Positions 20,022 to 30,796 are shown, counted from the stretch's first letter. The stretch: DNA of 64,000 bases from Diploptera punctata (GCA_030220185.1 JASPKZ010001602.1:177501-241500); one strand, 5' to 3'. A program made the numbers and translations. Notes: a model not told the origin generated them from the sequence alone.

Positions 20022-20607
20022 TAACTCATGTCGCAAATGGTAGTCAATGACCAATCACGTTTCAATGAATTCTGTTTTACACCAATGACAGTCGTGTTTC
20101 ACCTCGCTCTTTATCGCTTTCTCTTTATCAGCTCCTGCTTTTGTGATAAAGAAAGCTCCTCCTTTTTTAATATTCTGAACAGGTTAGACCATTATTTTTC
20201 TTCAACAAATACATTGAATATAGCAAATAATGAATAGATTCAGTGATTTTACTGAGTTGTTTATTCAAAATATAAACGATTAACCTATAATGTTGATTAT
20301 AATAGTTTGATGTGTTTCATTATTTCTCCAGTAGAGTGCATTCTTACAATATTGCGATCCCATTTGGCAATAAATAATATGATCGAGTTGCAGTGAATAT
20401 ACATAACCTCACATTTCTAATTTGTTTTCAAACATCGCCGTTTACATTAACTATATAAATATTTTAAAACACCGGTAACTATATTAAAATAATTATTTTT
20501 TAGTAAAGGGCTTAATTTTATTCGTTAAATAGTCCTAACAAATGTCACTCTTGATTTCCAAATTCTCTAAATAAATTGTAAATCACTCGTGGCATTACTT
20601 ATGATCA
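20022..20607. repeat. Diverged direct duplication, copy 1
   Basis: Matches 20691-21435 in order: TATTTAACTCAT, GTCAATGACCAATCACGTTT, CTCCTCC..TTTTTAATATTC, CATTCTTACAATATTGCG, GTTTTCAAACATCGCCGTTT, TTCGTTAAATAGTCCTAACA and TCACTCGTGGCATTACTTAT. It is non-coding and AT-rich. The copies differ by substitutions and several indels. Confidence 0.88.
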
Positions 20608-20690
20608 GGGGATATAATACTGTCAATAATTGTCCTGTAATGATATAGGGGTCTTCAACGGGACGTGCACCAATTCATGTTAATAGGACT

Positions 20691-21435
20691 ACTATTTAAC
20701 TCATTCCCCAAATGGGAGTCAATGACTAATCACGTTTCAATGATTTCTGTTTTACAACCAATCACAGTCGTGATTCACCAAATATTTTTGAGTGTTATAT
20801 TTACCATATTAAATAAAGCTCCTCCTTTTTAATATTCTGAACAGGTCTGACCATTATTTTGCAGTAACTGAGCCTATAAGAAATACGGCTACCAGATTGT
20901 ATATATGGTGCATAGATGTCAACACATCAGGAGTTAATATAAAAACATTTGTAGCAATTTATTATACCACCAAAAAAATAAACCACTGTTTGCACTTTCT
21001 TAAATGTATTTTTTCCCAGGTAATAATCCAGAAAAATATAATTGTCATATTTACATCATACGACATCAGAAATGAATTAATATACAGCTTGATGCGTTTA
21101 ATTTTTCTCCACTAGAGATCATTCTTACAATATTGCGTTCCTTTGGCAATAAATAGTATGATCTGGTTGAAGTGATAAACAAAAGAAGCAGATGAAGCGT
21201 ACCTATCGTTTCTCATTTGTTTTCAAACATCGCCGTTTAAATTAAATATATCAATATTTTAAAATAACTATAGTTAAATAATGATTTGTGAGTAAACAGC
21301 TTAATTTTATTCGTTAAATAGTCCTAACAAATGCCACTCTTGATTTCCAAATTCTCTACATAAATTCACTCCTCACTTCGTGAGTCGTGAATTTATCGAT
21401 AATTTTGAAATCACTCGTGGCATTACTTATGATAA
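20691..21435. repeat. Diverged direct duplication, copy 2
   Basis: Second copy of the block at 20022-20607, longer by about 160 bp. One extra piece near 21365-21400 is a small nested hairpin in which AAATTCAC pairs with GTGAATTT and TCAC with GTGA. Confidence 0.88.
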
Positions 21436-21465
21436 TCTTGGAGTAAGGTAATATAATTATACATG

Positions 21466-21577
21466 AAGGAAAAACATCTACAACCAGGATATTGGATGTA
21501 TCGACAAAATTGGCTGTTAGAAATCGGACGATGTCAAAGACATTAATCAGCCGATGAGCTATCTATCTATCTATAAT
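21466..21577 (+). mobile_element. Retroelement 3' end (matches reverse complement of 38406-38530)
   Basis: TTATACATGAAGG, CAACCAGGATATTGGATG, CAAAATTGGCTGTTAG and ATCGGACGATGTCAAAGACA match the minus strand at 38406-38530, which lies next to an RT tail. It ends in CTATCTATCTATC, a GATA-type tail. Confidence 0.7.
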
Positions 21578-21804
21578 TAACGATTAGTATTAAACTATTA
21601 TTTCAGTTTTACATGTTATATTAGTTTTTAATTATGCTTCCAGGGCATTGCCAAACTATGTACAATACAACCAAGACTCGCGAGGTGTTCGGCTGCTCGT
21701 CCTCAGTCGCATTTCTTCTTAGGACTTTCTTTGTCTGGGAAAACAATAGCTTTCGTTAAAAACTCAAGATGACGAAATCTGAAAAAAACAGGTCTCTACC
21801 TCTC

Positions 21805-21807
21805 GCT

Positions 21808-21881
<74 letters not shown>

Positions 21882-21898
21882 TACACACACACACACAA
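21805..21898. repeat. (CA)n microsatellite
   Basis: About 90 bp of almost pure CA, followed by a CGCGCG-containing stretch to about 21955. Confidence 0.97.
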
Positions 21899-22454
21899 GC
21901 ACAAGATAGCAGGTTTGTACGCGCATACAAACGCTCACATACACGCGCGCGCGCACTGCTAATTATTGTATGTTCTCCTGTCCTTTGACTGTTATGAAAT
22001 ACAATTCGAATCTGTTACCCACTTAAACATTTAAATATATAATTCGAACGTGAAGCGAATTTATATAGCAGAACAAAATCTGTTTAAAAATATTATGCGT
22101 CTAGTCTTGCATTGTATCCAATTGACTGTGTTAATTTATTGCATTTTGGTCATATGAACTTGCGGAAGTAGCCTAAAAAACTTACTTTTTCACACTACAT
22201 GTAATGAGGTACCGGGTTAGATCTCCGGTCAGATCATATCATATAAAATCAGAGTAACTTATCTCTGCCTTCCAGGCGCAGGAACCACAGAAGTGGGATA
22301 GGATTCTGCTATGTCAGGAGAATACCAGAAATGTAGTTAAGACAACTTGGCAACATTTAAAATAAAAATAAATTCATATAACTTGTATCACTGTAATCGG
22401 TGATGATAGAGTATAAGAAAAGGACTAACGACAATAACGCTCTGACAGATTAAA

Positions 22455-22455
<1 letters not shown>
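21899..22455. other. No recognised gene
   Basis: GGGTTAGATCTCCGGTC at about 22213 is weakly B-box-like, but no A box is clear. Otherwise unassigned. Confidence 0.4.
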
Positions 22456-22485
<30 letters not shown>

Positions 22486-22490
22486 AATAT
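22456..22490. repeat. (ATT)n microsatellite
   Basis: Short ATT array ending at an alpha RT fragment. Confidence 0.9.
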
Positions 22491-22880
22491 TATTTGGAGA
22501 TTACGAGTATTTGAGAATAAGGTTCTCAGGAAAATTTTTGGACCAAAGCGAGGTGAACAGACAGGTGAATAAAGAAGACTATGTAACGGTGAAATACATG
22601 GAAGCCAGACATAATAAAAACAGTTAAGTCTCGTACACTGCGTTGGGCAGGACATGTGGCACGAATGGGGAATGAAAGATGTGCATGGAAGCTTCTTGCA
22701 GGAAAACCAGAAGGAAAACGCCCAGTTGGTAGGCCAAGAATGAGGTGTGAGAATAACATTAACTATGATTTGAGGGAAGTAGATTATACAGGGAATGATT
22801 GGAAAACATTGGCTCAGGATAGGGATGTATGGAGAGCTTATGTCCGCTCGGCCATGAACCTACATGTTCGATAGTGCCAG
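22491..22880 (+). pseudogene. RT family alpha C-terminal fragment (copy D)
   Basis: 22491-22655 resembles RRLQVFENKVLRKIFGPKR with small deletions. 22656-22874 is open: MARMGNERCAWKLLAGKPEG, RPVGRPRMRCENN, DYTGNDWKTLAQDRDVWRA and SAMNLHVR. It ends GATAGTGCCAGTGAG, then a TTA-rich array instead of (GTAA)n. There is no palm, and it is truncated at 5'. Confidence 0.85.
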
Positions 22881-22944
22881 TGAGTTAGTTATCATTATTA
22901 TTATTATCACTATTATTATTAATTATATTATTATTTACATATAT

Positions 22945-23222
22945 AATGTACACCAGATGGGATCGGAAAAGGAACACCGATATCTTAAAAGAATTGAAGA
23001 CTACGCCAATTCTGGAATAGGCTATATTAAACAGTACCAACTAAATTGGAAACACCATCTTGAAAGAATGAGTTCAAATCGGATCCCCAAAGCTGTTTAT
23101 AATTATATACCAAGAGGACGAAGATCACTGGGCTGTCCTATGAAACGCTGGAGGGAAAATTTTCTATAGGATCGTAACAGGCCTTGGCCTAATACTTGGA
23201 AGGAAGAAGAAGAAGAAGACGA
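22945..23222 (+). pseudogene. RT family beta C-terminal fragment
   Basis: The frame reads YLKRIEDYANSGIGYIKQYQ, LNWKHHLERMSSNRIPK and GRRSLGCPMKRWRENFL, then stop. The 3' UTR TAACAGGCCTTGGCCTAATA is followed by (GAA)n at 23202-23219. It is almost identical to the minus-strand copy at 29647-29853. Confidence 0.83.
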
Positions 23223-23461
23223 CATATATAATGTCGAATTTCGCTTATAATAAAATGTATAATTAGTATCAGAAGCTATATGAAGACAAACAAAAGACCT
23301 CAGAAGTAATATCACACGACATTTAATATTTACGCCTATTTTCCTCTAGAAATAAGATAAAATAATAGTATTAACAATACGTTTGGTGATAAATTCTCTG
23401 CTAACAAATAAACTAGTCCTACTTTCTAGTAAAAAATATTGTCATCTATAAACATAAGCAT

Positions 23462-23463
23462 TA

Positions 23464-23523
<60 letters not shown>
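23462..23523. repeat. (AAT)n microsatellite
   Basis: About 60 bp of AAT repeat. Confidence 0.97.
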
Positions 23524-23594
23524 TTAAAGAAATAACAACGAACACTGAAAATAAAGAAGAGCTCAATAATTTAACGAACAATGAAGAAATGTAA

Positions 23595-23723
23595 AATTGT
23601 AGACTTTCACGGCAGGTGTACTGATTCATGTCTTTTATGTCTTTCGGGCTAAATGCCGTGGTCTGGTTTTTATTAACACTCAATGTTTTTTCTACTACTG
23701 CGGTAGACATCCTCAGGAGATTC
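23595..23723 (-). repeat. Dispersed repeat with hammerhead-like motif (copy 1)
   Basis: The minus strand reads CCTGAGGATGTCTACCGCAG, TAGTAGAAAAAACATTGAG, CAGACCACGGCATTTAGCCC and ACCTGCCGTGAAAGTCTAC. The order CTGAGGA, a stem (TCTAC/GTAGA), then AAAC resembles a hammerhead ribozyme core with the GAAA mutated. The ACCACGGC..TAGCCC and GCCGTGAAAG blocks recur at 57850-57950 and 62687-62870. Penelope-like elements carry hammerhead motifs in their terminal repeats, so that origin is inferred, not proven. Confidence 0.5.
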
Positions 23724-24002
23724 TGCGTGCTTTATGACCTCATAACTCTTCAAATTTCGGCTGCAGAGTGACTGTGCGTTGGAAATCGTCTCCTTATCTA
23801 TAGTTGAAATGACTTCAATCTTTTTAACCTAATTTTTTTCCTAAGAACTTTATTGTCAAATACTCATAATTAGAGCGAGGAATTATACGAAGAAAATTAT
23901 ACCAAAATATGAAATCATAATATCAAAATATGAAAATTATGACACAAAAATATTATGAAGCTACTATTTTTTTGTTAACTTTTTATATAAGTTACATATA
24001 TT

Positions 24003-26762
24003 GATGAGTTTGAAACCATATTTTCATCTCTTGGACTGAGCGCCATTTTAATTTCGGAAACCTGGCTGACCCCTTCCATACCTTCGTCCCTTGTTCACCT
24101 AGACGGATATACATTGCTCAGAAATGACAGAATAGATAAAAGAGGTGGAGGAGTTTGTGCCTTTATATCAAATGAGCTTAATCCAAGAATTGTCCACAAG
24201 TCCCCTTCTGTATATTCCGCTCGCCCCGAGTTCTTATTCGTAGAAATTCAAGCCAGTCTAAAAAAATGTCTCTTATGCATTGTATACAAACCTCCAAAAA
24301 TAAGGCACCTTTCGGATCTAGAAAACGCTCTGAACGATTCATTACCTCATTATGAACACGTTATGTCGCAGGCGATTTTAATACAAATCTTCTTCAGACT
24401 GACTCACCAGCCATACAACTTAAAAATATGTTCCAAAGCTTAAATATGACAATTGTTCCTTTCTCTGCCACACATCATACTGCTAATACCGACACTCTAC
24501 TGGACTTAATAGTGACTACACATCCACAGAAAGTACTGTCATATGGACAAATTCCTGCTCCCGGCATATCTGCTCATGACATTGTATTCGTAGAATACTC
24601 ACTCCAATGTCCTAAAAGACGCTCTAAATTGATTACGTACAGAAATTTACAAAACATAGACGATACTAAACTAAAATCAGACGCTTTAGAACTACCTTGG
24701 TACACAATATGGAATCTTAGATCAGTTGATGAAAAAGTAGACACATTTAATACACTGATATTACAACTATATGATAGACATGCACCAGTAAAACCCGACG
24801 ATTTCCCGCCCCCCTGCACCCTGGATGAATGACTCAATACGTGAACTTATGTCAAAACGAGACAAAGCATACCGAACATACAGACGACATAAAAATGACG
24901 AGAACTGGCAACTGTACAAACAACTTAGAAACACAACTACACAAACTATACGCAATGCCAAACTACGACACGCCCACAGTATAATCGGACCTGAAATAAG
25001 TGCACGGACACTTGGCGAAATCTCCGTGCAATGGGACTTAGACAGTTGAATCCCTCAACTGACTCTATAGACATTTCTGTAGATGACTTAAATGAACATT
25101 TTACCTCAATACCCATGACACCTCCAGACAACAAGACTAAAACAGACATTCTTAAAGACTTATCCCCATCCCCCCATATAGGAAGAGATAAATTTCACTT
25201 TAACGACATTTCGCCTATAGACGTTAAAAAAGCACTCAAGCGGATTAAATCCAATGCACAAGGAACAGATAACATCAGCATTTTAATGCTAAATAAAATC
25301 ATTGACATTATACTACCCACAGTGACTCATATTTTTAATGCTTCCCTTATAACTTCTATCTTCCCTACTGTATGGAAACAGTCTAGAGTTCGGCCTATAC
25401 CAAAAATAAGTACACCTGCTAACTGTAATGACTATCGACCGATTAGCATCCTTCCGACATTATCTAAAGCCCTGGAACATATTGTACATAAGCAAATGAC
25501 TGAATATCTCCAAGAAAATCACCTCCTTGATCCTTATCAATCCGGCTTTAGATATGGTCATAGCACAACCACAGCTTTGCTAAAAATTACTGAAGATATT
25601 CGTGAAGCCGTGGACAGACGTCAATTGACTCCTTTAACCTTACTTGACTTCAGCAAAGCTTTTGACACAGTAGACCACGACTTACTTATGATAAAGCTCA
25701 ATCACCTACACTTGTCTGACAGCGCTGTATCCTGGTTCGACTCATACCTGCACGGTCGTCAACAATACGTTTCATTAAACTCTAGATCTTCGTCTTGGCG
25801 CAACGTGCCGGCTGGAGTCCCCCAGGGCAGTGTTCTCGGACCTCTTCTTTTCTCAATCTACATAAATGACTTGCCAACTGTACTAAAGCACTGCCGTTAT
25901 CACCTCTACGCTGATGATCTCCAAATTTACCTACATTCACCTCCTCATTCTCTCTATAACAGCTTGACAAAAATGAATGACGATCTCATATCCATCTTTA
26001 ACTGGTCTTCAAGTATCGGTCTAAATCTAAATCCTAACAAGTCACAAGTAATTCTAATGGGACAACAAAGACTGCTTACAACCTTAGACATATCTACACT
26101 ACCAAACATTACTATAAATAATATAATCATCCCTTATTCTTCTTCAGTAATAGATCTTGGACTACATCTAGACGCAAATTTAACCTGGCAAACACAAGTG
26201 AAACACATATGTAAAAAGACTTTCTCCATCTTACATTATCTTAGACGTTTAAAGAATTTTCTCCCAGTTTCGTTAAAACAAATCCTTGTGCAGAATCTTG
26301 TGTTACCACACTTCGATTATTGTGACATTATATATAATGATCTAAACTATGACTTGTCGCAGAGACTGCAGCGTGTTCATAATGCTTGCGTTCGATTCAT
26401 TTTCAATATCCGCCGTTATGACCATATTTCCGAACACTTTAATAACCTCTCTTGGCTCCGTCTTACTGACAGACGTAAATTGCACTCTCTTTCACTACTT
26501 TTCAAGCTTCTGAATTCCTACATCCCTACTTACCTGGCGTCTAGATTTGAGAAGTTATCCTCTTACCACAATATTGACACTAGATCACAAGATAGCAGTC
26601 TGCTAACAATTCCTCTTCATAGCACTTCCTCCTATTCTATCTACTTCCTTCACAGTAGCTTCTGCCCGCTCCTGGAATCTCCTTCCTCAAGATATCAGGG
26701 GTTGCCGCACACTTGGTACCTTTAAGTCACGCTTATACAGTTACCTGTTGTCTAATAATTAA
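24003..26762 (+). pseudogene. APE endonuclease and reverse transcriptase (ORF2) with few lesions
   Basis: 24003-24370 gives ILISETWLTP and RGGGVCAFISNEL of the APE domain. A frameshift near 24370 restores GDFNTN in another frame, then 24428-24832 gives DTLLDLIVTT and ISAHDIVFVEYSL. Shifts near 24810 and 25015 precede the RT, open at 25031-26725: YRPISILPTLSKALE, GFRYGHSTTTALL, LLDFSKAFDTVDH (motif A), GVPQGSVLGPLLFS (motif B) and YADDLQIY (motif C). A final shift near 26660 restores RSWNLLPQDIRG..FKSRL to a stop at 26760-26762. All RT catalytic residues are intact; about four single frameshifts kill it, which implies relatively recent insertion. Confidence 0.9.
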
Positions 26763-26914
26763 TTTTTCTCTATTTATTTAATTTTATACTATGTCATTAA
26801 TCTTTTCCTGTTTTTTTATATATATTGTACATATTATATATTTAATTCGTTAAATTTAGAGTAAATCAAAATACATTATAAATATTAATTGTATTGTATT
26901 CATAACTTGTAATC

Positions 26915-26918
<4 letters not shown>

Positions 26919-26951
<33 letters not shown>
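26919..26951. repeat. (TA)n microsatellite in the 3' UTR
   Basis: TA array inside the 3' UTR of the CR1/Jockey-group element. Confidence 0.9.
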
Positions 26952-26953
<2 letters not shown>

Positions 26954-27052
26954 AATTTAAATTTAAGACTATTTTTTGTTTGTATTTTTTTTAAACCTGG
27001 TTGAGTGGTAGACAAGGCCTTAAGGCCTTAACTCTGCCAGGTAAAATAAAGC

Positions 27053-27084
<32 letters not shown>

Positions 27085-27254
27085 TTATATACACAAGCCC
27101 TTATATAATTTTTGGGTATATATACCAGCACACAAATGAGACAAGAAGACCTTTTTATAGCACAAGAAATCAAGAATTTCACTGCATTTCCATTTTCATT
27201 AATTTTTCATTAACTCTGATTCAATGTAAAATATGTTCATGATTTGAGGCAATT

Positions 27255-27345
27255 TTAATGGCTCACGTTGTAGTGTAGTTGTTTGAGGAATCACGCTAAC
27301 AAGCCGGAAGGTCATGGGTTTGAGTCTTAACATATAGGCTTAATT
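27255..27345 (+). mobile_element. tRNA-like SINE head, diverged S3 type
   Basis: TTGTAGTGTAGTTGTTTGAG followed by AACAAGCCGGAAGGTC and GGGTTTGAGTCTT parallels the S3 head (GTAGCGTAGTGG, CAAGCCGGAGGGTCG). The body is missing. Confidence 0.5.
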
Positions 27346-28029
27346 AGTACAATCATGTCTATGAGTAAAATATGTAATTTTAATACCATTTATTTCTACG
27401 TAATGTAGCTAATATGAAAGCGTAGTATTGTTATTATTAAGAATGTTCTTCTTACTCTCTACATTCACACCGTTAAATATGATAGATACGAGAGAGCTGT
27501 AACGTAAGAAATATGAACAAAAAATAGAAAATGCGGAAAATTCTGTAATTGTTTTATCCTTTTATATTGTTTAGACTCGTATATTAATTGGTGTATTAAA
27601 ATACAATATTACAATGTCATATTACTATTAAATGAACACCCAAAATATAGAAAACTTCATCGACGACAGTCATGAGAGAGAGAAAAAAATCTTCTTCAAC
27701 CACTTCACGATGGCTTTTAGGCTTTCTATTGGCTTTCAAAAGGCAGACAAAGAAATAAAATAAAAGAAGAAAGATTATATAATGTCTGGTATAACCAAGG
27801 AACAATTTTTATCAAATTTAATTCCATGACAAAATTTGTTAATTTTACTACGGAATTAGGGATAACACGGAAATAGGCATCTTTACTATACAGTATGGAA
27901 TGGGATAGCTTCATACGTTAATTAGGGGTTGATTAAAACACATCTAAAAGCATAAAAGTAACTGTATTTTCAAAATTTGAACTATTAAATCAGGGACAAA
28001 TGTCATATTCAAGATATAACCAAATTTAT
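27346..28029. other. No recognised feature
   Basis: AT-rich; nothing assigned. Confidence 0.55.
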
Positions 28030-28258
28030 TATAGATAGTCGAAAATATTGGAAAGGTCATATAGAAAGAAAGGAAGACAACAGTCTTGCAAAAAGAGCTA
28101 AAGAAGATAGACCAATGGACGAGAGAAGAACAAGAGGAAGACTAGCCAAGAGATGGATAGACACTGGATGCACATCCATTACGTCTTCCTCCGGGGAGTT
28201 ATCTTGGAAATAAACAGGATGAAAATCCAACGAATTATGAATAAGAAGAAGAAGAACT
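28030..28258 (+). pseudogene. RT C-terminal tail fragment, beta-like
   Basis: 28036-28178 reads RKYWKGHIERKEDNSLAKRA, KEDRPMDERRTRGRLAKRW and ID, the W-x-GH..R and RGRLAKRW signature of RTE-like tails. It ends in AATAAGAAGAAGAAGAAC, a GAA tail. There is no palm. Confidence 0.68.
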
Positions 28259-28424
28259 TTCAAATAAGTATTTATCATACTCGGAAAATTTTCAGATTCT
28301 GTAAAAGCTGGTTTCATCGAATATCTCTCAATAAAGTGCCAAGTCGTATCATATAACTCTATACTCTACTATATTTAATGGTAATATTGGCTTGTAAATA
28401 AGGAATATAAACAATAGATAATCC

Positions 28425-28432
<8 letters not shown>

Positions 28433-28472
<40 letters not shown>
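28433..28472. repeat. (TA)n microsatellite
   Basis: TA array touching the left arm of the inverted repeat at 28473. Confidence 0.93.
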
Positions 28473-28477
<5 letters not shown>

Positions 28478-28736
28478 TAAGAAAGTTTTCTTGGGTTTTC
28501 CGCGTCTTGGATTCAAGTTCGGCCCCTGGCCACTGACTCCGACGTTTCGGCATGATCTCGGAAACGGACCACAGCGAAAACTCTATTTGTTTAATTATAT
28601 AAGACCTAAACCTGTGACTCGAACTTATCATTCCTTGATAATGACATGTGAGATCATGCCGAAACGTCGGAGTCAGTGGCCAGGGGCCGAACTTGAATCC
28701 AAGACGCGGAAAACCCAAGAAAACTTTCTTATTCAT
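28473..28736. repeat. Perfect-looking inverted repeat with 87-bp arms
   Basis: 28473-28559 and 28650-28736 are reverse complements with no difference that I can see, separated by 90 bp. Both arms contain CCGACGTTTCGGCATGATCT or its complement, and GGCCCCTGGCCACTGACTCC. The spacer ends CCTTGATAATGACATGTGAG, so with the right arm it reads CTTGATAATGA...GCCGAAACG, the arrangement discussed for Penelope-like hammerheads. TA arrays lie on both sides. Confidence 0.9.
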
Positions 28737-28764
28737 ACTTATATCCGCGAAAATCTGCAATATA

Positions 28765-28766
<2 letters not shown>

Positions 28767-28796
<30 letters not shown>

Positions 28797-28804
28797 TATA
28801 TATA
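28767..28804. repeat. (TA)n microsatellite
   Basis: TA array between the inverted repeat and S1. Confidence 0.9.
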
Positions 28805-29149
28805 GTCCACCGCTGTGGTCTTGAGGTAGCCTGCTGTCTTGTCAAGCAGCGTGCCCGGATTCGATCCCCACTCGGGACACTTTTTCTGGGTGAGGTTTTT
28901 ATCGGGGTTTTTCCTCACCTGTAAGAAAAATGTCAGGATAACTTTAAGGCCCAAACGGTCCGCGAAGTCATATGGCCATCGCAATCACCATCATTCATAT
29001 TCATCTTATCATCACCATCCTTCATCGGTGTGGAATGCAACGGGAAGCTACCACACCTATAATTCCCTAGTAAAGCTGCAAAGCATAGCATGAAAATGCT
29101 ATGATTGCAGTGAAAGACCTGCCTTCGGGCAGAATTACTATGGATGGAT
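28805..29149 (+). mobile_element. SINE S1, full-length copy
   Basis: Complete S1: GTCCACCGCTGTGGTCTTGAG, GGATTCGATCCCC, GGGTGAGGTTTTTATCGGGG, ACCATCATTCATATTCATC spacer, CGGGAAGCTACCACACC and GGGCAGAATTACTATGGATGG. TA arrays flank both ends. Confidence 0.92.
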
Positions 29150-29263
29150 ATATATATATAACTTATACATAAATAATGAGGTCCTGAGTCCTCAAATTAT
29201 TTGTATGCAATCCCCTACAATTAAGCAAATTTCGTCGGTTTAAATTATTTAAAACTCCATGGC

Positions 29264-29595
29264 GTGACAGGCCTAGAAAGCCCTTGGTCTACCTGACACT
29301 TGCTGGCCTCACATCCACATGTGATAATCACAGAGGTGGACGATCAACCAGTCAGTGTAGGGCTGACATATGGTCAGCATGTCTGGGTCCCTCAGCCATT
29401 ATAAGTGTTTTTCTCAACCTGGATCCGCTACTTATTGAAGCTACCAAAATTCCTCACGATTATGGGTGGGCACCGATCCCATACTGCCGAAAATTCCATG
29501 AGAAAATTTCTTTCACCATGGGGAGTCGAACCAGCGCAAGCCCCGTAGCTCTGCGCCAAGGCTTCTTGCCTTAACCACTCGGCTTCTGTGCGTGA
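29264..29595 (-). mobile_element. SINE S4, full-length minus copy
   Basis: The minus-strand head GCCGAGTGGTTAAGGCAAG, CTTGGCGCAGAGCTACGGGG and GGTTCGACTCCCC is followed by GAATTTTCGGCAGTATGGGA, CAGGTTGAGAAAAACACTT and CACATGTGGATGTGAGG. It corresponds throughout to 43782-44117. Confidence 0.9.
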
Positions 29596-29646
29596 CGATT
29601 AATTCATTTACACTCTGAACATTATTAAGTCTAATACTACAATTGT

Positions 29647-29853
29647 GAAATATATCTTCTTCTTCTTCTTCCTTCAAAGTATTAGGCCAAGGCCTGTTAC
29701 GATCCTATAGAAAATTTTCCCTCCAGCGTTTCATAGGACGGCCCAGTGATCTTCGTCCTCTTGGTATATAATTATAAACAGCTTTGAGGATCCGATTTGA
29801 ACTCATTCTTTCTAGATGGTGTTTCCAATTTAGTTGGTACTGTTTAATAATAT
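29647..29853 (-). pseudogene. RT family beta tail, minus copy nearly identical to 22945-23222
   Basis: The minus strand encodes IKQYQLNWKHHLERMSSNRI, KAVYNYIPRGRRSLGRPMKR and WRENFL, followed by the same TAACAGGCCTTGGCCTAATA 3' UTR and a (GAA)n tail at 29647-29667. Only a handful of differences from the other copy are visible, so both came from one recently active source. It is 5'-truncated. Confidence 0.85.
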
Positions 29854-30312
29854 GTGGATGGCGACCACAAGGTGCCCAAGCTGAGCAAAACATTTCCTTC
29901 CACTTACTTGTGTTTTGCACTCTTTTAACTTTACTATCTAACCTCTCTTGGTTAACTCTTGTTTTTCTCGACCCCGACGCTATTAGGGCATCCGAGGGCT
30001 AGGGAGTCTTTCCTTTCTTCCATTTCTTCTTTCCTTTATTTTGTTTTCTTCTCCAGAAAAGCCTGACCAGAGGCTATAAGATGGCAGCCCCTTCACTGGT
30101 CTTGCCTTCCTTTGGCCAGCAACCAATCGAAGGGTCTATTATTATGCTTTCAAGTCTTATACGAGAATTTCCCGGAAGGATCAAACTAATGACAACCAAA
30201 GCATGAAAAAGGACAACTCTTGGAAGAAAAAAAAATGCTTTTTAGCACATGGAATGTGAAATATATGAGTATATATAAACATACAAACATACATACACAC
30301 ACACACACACAT
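29854..30312. other. Unassigned, partly GC-richer block
   Basis: GACGCTATTAGGGCATCCGA and GACCAGAGGCTATAAGATGG look like complex, possibly transposon-derived sequence, but I cannot identify a protein or repeat. Confidence 0.4.
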
Positions 30313-30435
30313 GTTTTCCTGGCATTTGTCTTACAGGTGAGGAAAAACCCCGATAAGAAATTCACCCAGTAAACTGCCCCGACCGGGGATCGAACCCGGG
30401 CCCGCTGCATGACAAGGCAGCACGCTATCTCGAGA
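30313..30435 (-). mobile_element. SINE S1, head fragment
   Basis: Minus strand: A-box side CTCGAGATAGCGTGCTGCC, B box GGTTCGATCCC and ACAGGTGAGG..CCCGAT. The outer end GACCACAGCGGTGGAC is replaced by a (GAC)n array at about 30433-30450, and the 3' half is missing. Confidence 0.88.
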
Positions 30436-30450
30436 CGACGACGACGACGA

Positions 30451-30771
30451 CTAAAGTATGGGATGAAATGTCCCTGACATTATAGGGTCTTATTTGCTTG
30501 CCCTCTTTGTCCTTAGATATATATATATATATATATATATATTGGCTGGTTGGTTATTCTTGTGTTTCTTCACGATGGCTGTACAAAGCTCTATAGTATT
30601 TCCACCGGGAAGGTCAAGCGTGGGCTGTAGTTTCGTAGTTTCTGGAGGACGCCTCTGGTGAATGTAAGTTCATCAGTGCGCCGTCCTGGTCGCTGAGTGG
30701 TTGTTGGAGCTCCATCCGCAAGCCGCGCTTGAAGTCTTGGTCGAGTTGTGATTATAATTAAATTTAAATTT
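30451..30771. other. Unassigned; TA array at 30518-30541
   Basis: A GC-richer piece at about 30610-30755 includes CGTCCTGGTCGCTGAGTGG, which is A-box-like, and TCTTGGTCGAGTTG, weakly B-box-like. It may be another decayed SINE. Confidence 0.35.
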
Positions 30772-30796
30772 TACCTCGAGACCACAGCGGTGGACT
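30772..30796 (-). mobile_element. SINE S1, 25-bp outer-head fragment
   Basis: Contains ACCTCGAGACCACAGCGGTG, the reverse complement of the S1 start, and nothing else of the family. A TA array follows at once. Confidence 0.75.

Larger units (their letters stand above)
24003..27082 (+). mobile_element. CR1/Jockey-group non-LTR retrotransposon, nearly complete ORF2 with 3' UTR
   Basis: It contains most of an APE endonuclease, a linker, a long RT and a 3' UTR. The UTR ends in an AAGGCCTTAAGGCCTT hairpin, TAACTCTGCCAGGTAAAAT and an (ATT)n tail at 27052-27082. ORF1 and the start of the endonuclease are missing, so this is a 5'-truncated insertion. A related 3' end is at 58655-58735. Confidence 0.9.

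Noticed and set aside
21756..21956. Cys/Val-rich 66-codon frame
   Set aside because: It is the (CA)n microsatellite read in one frame.
25782..25970. Minus frame of 62 codons within the CR1-group RT
   Set aside because: Antisense shadow of RT motifs B and C.
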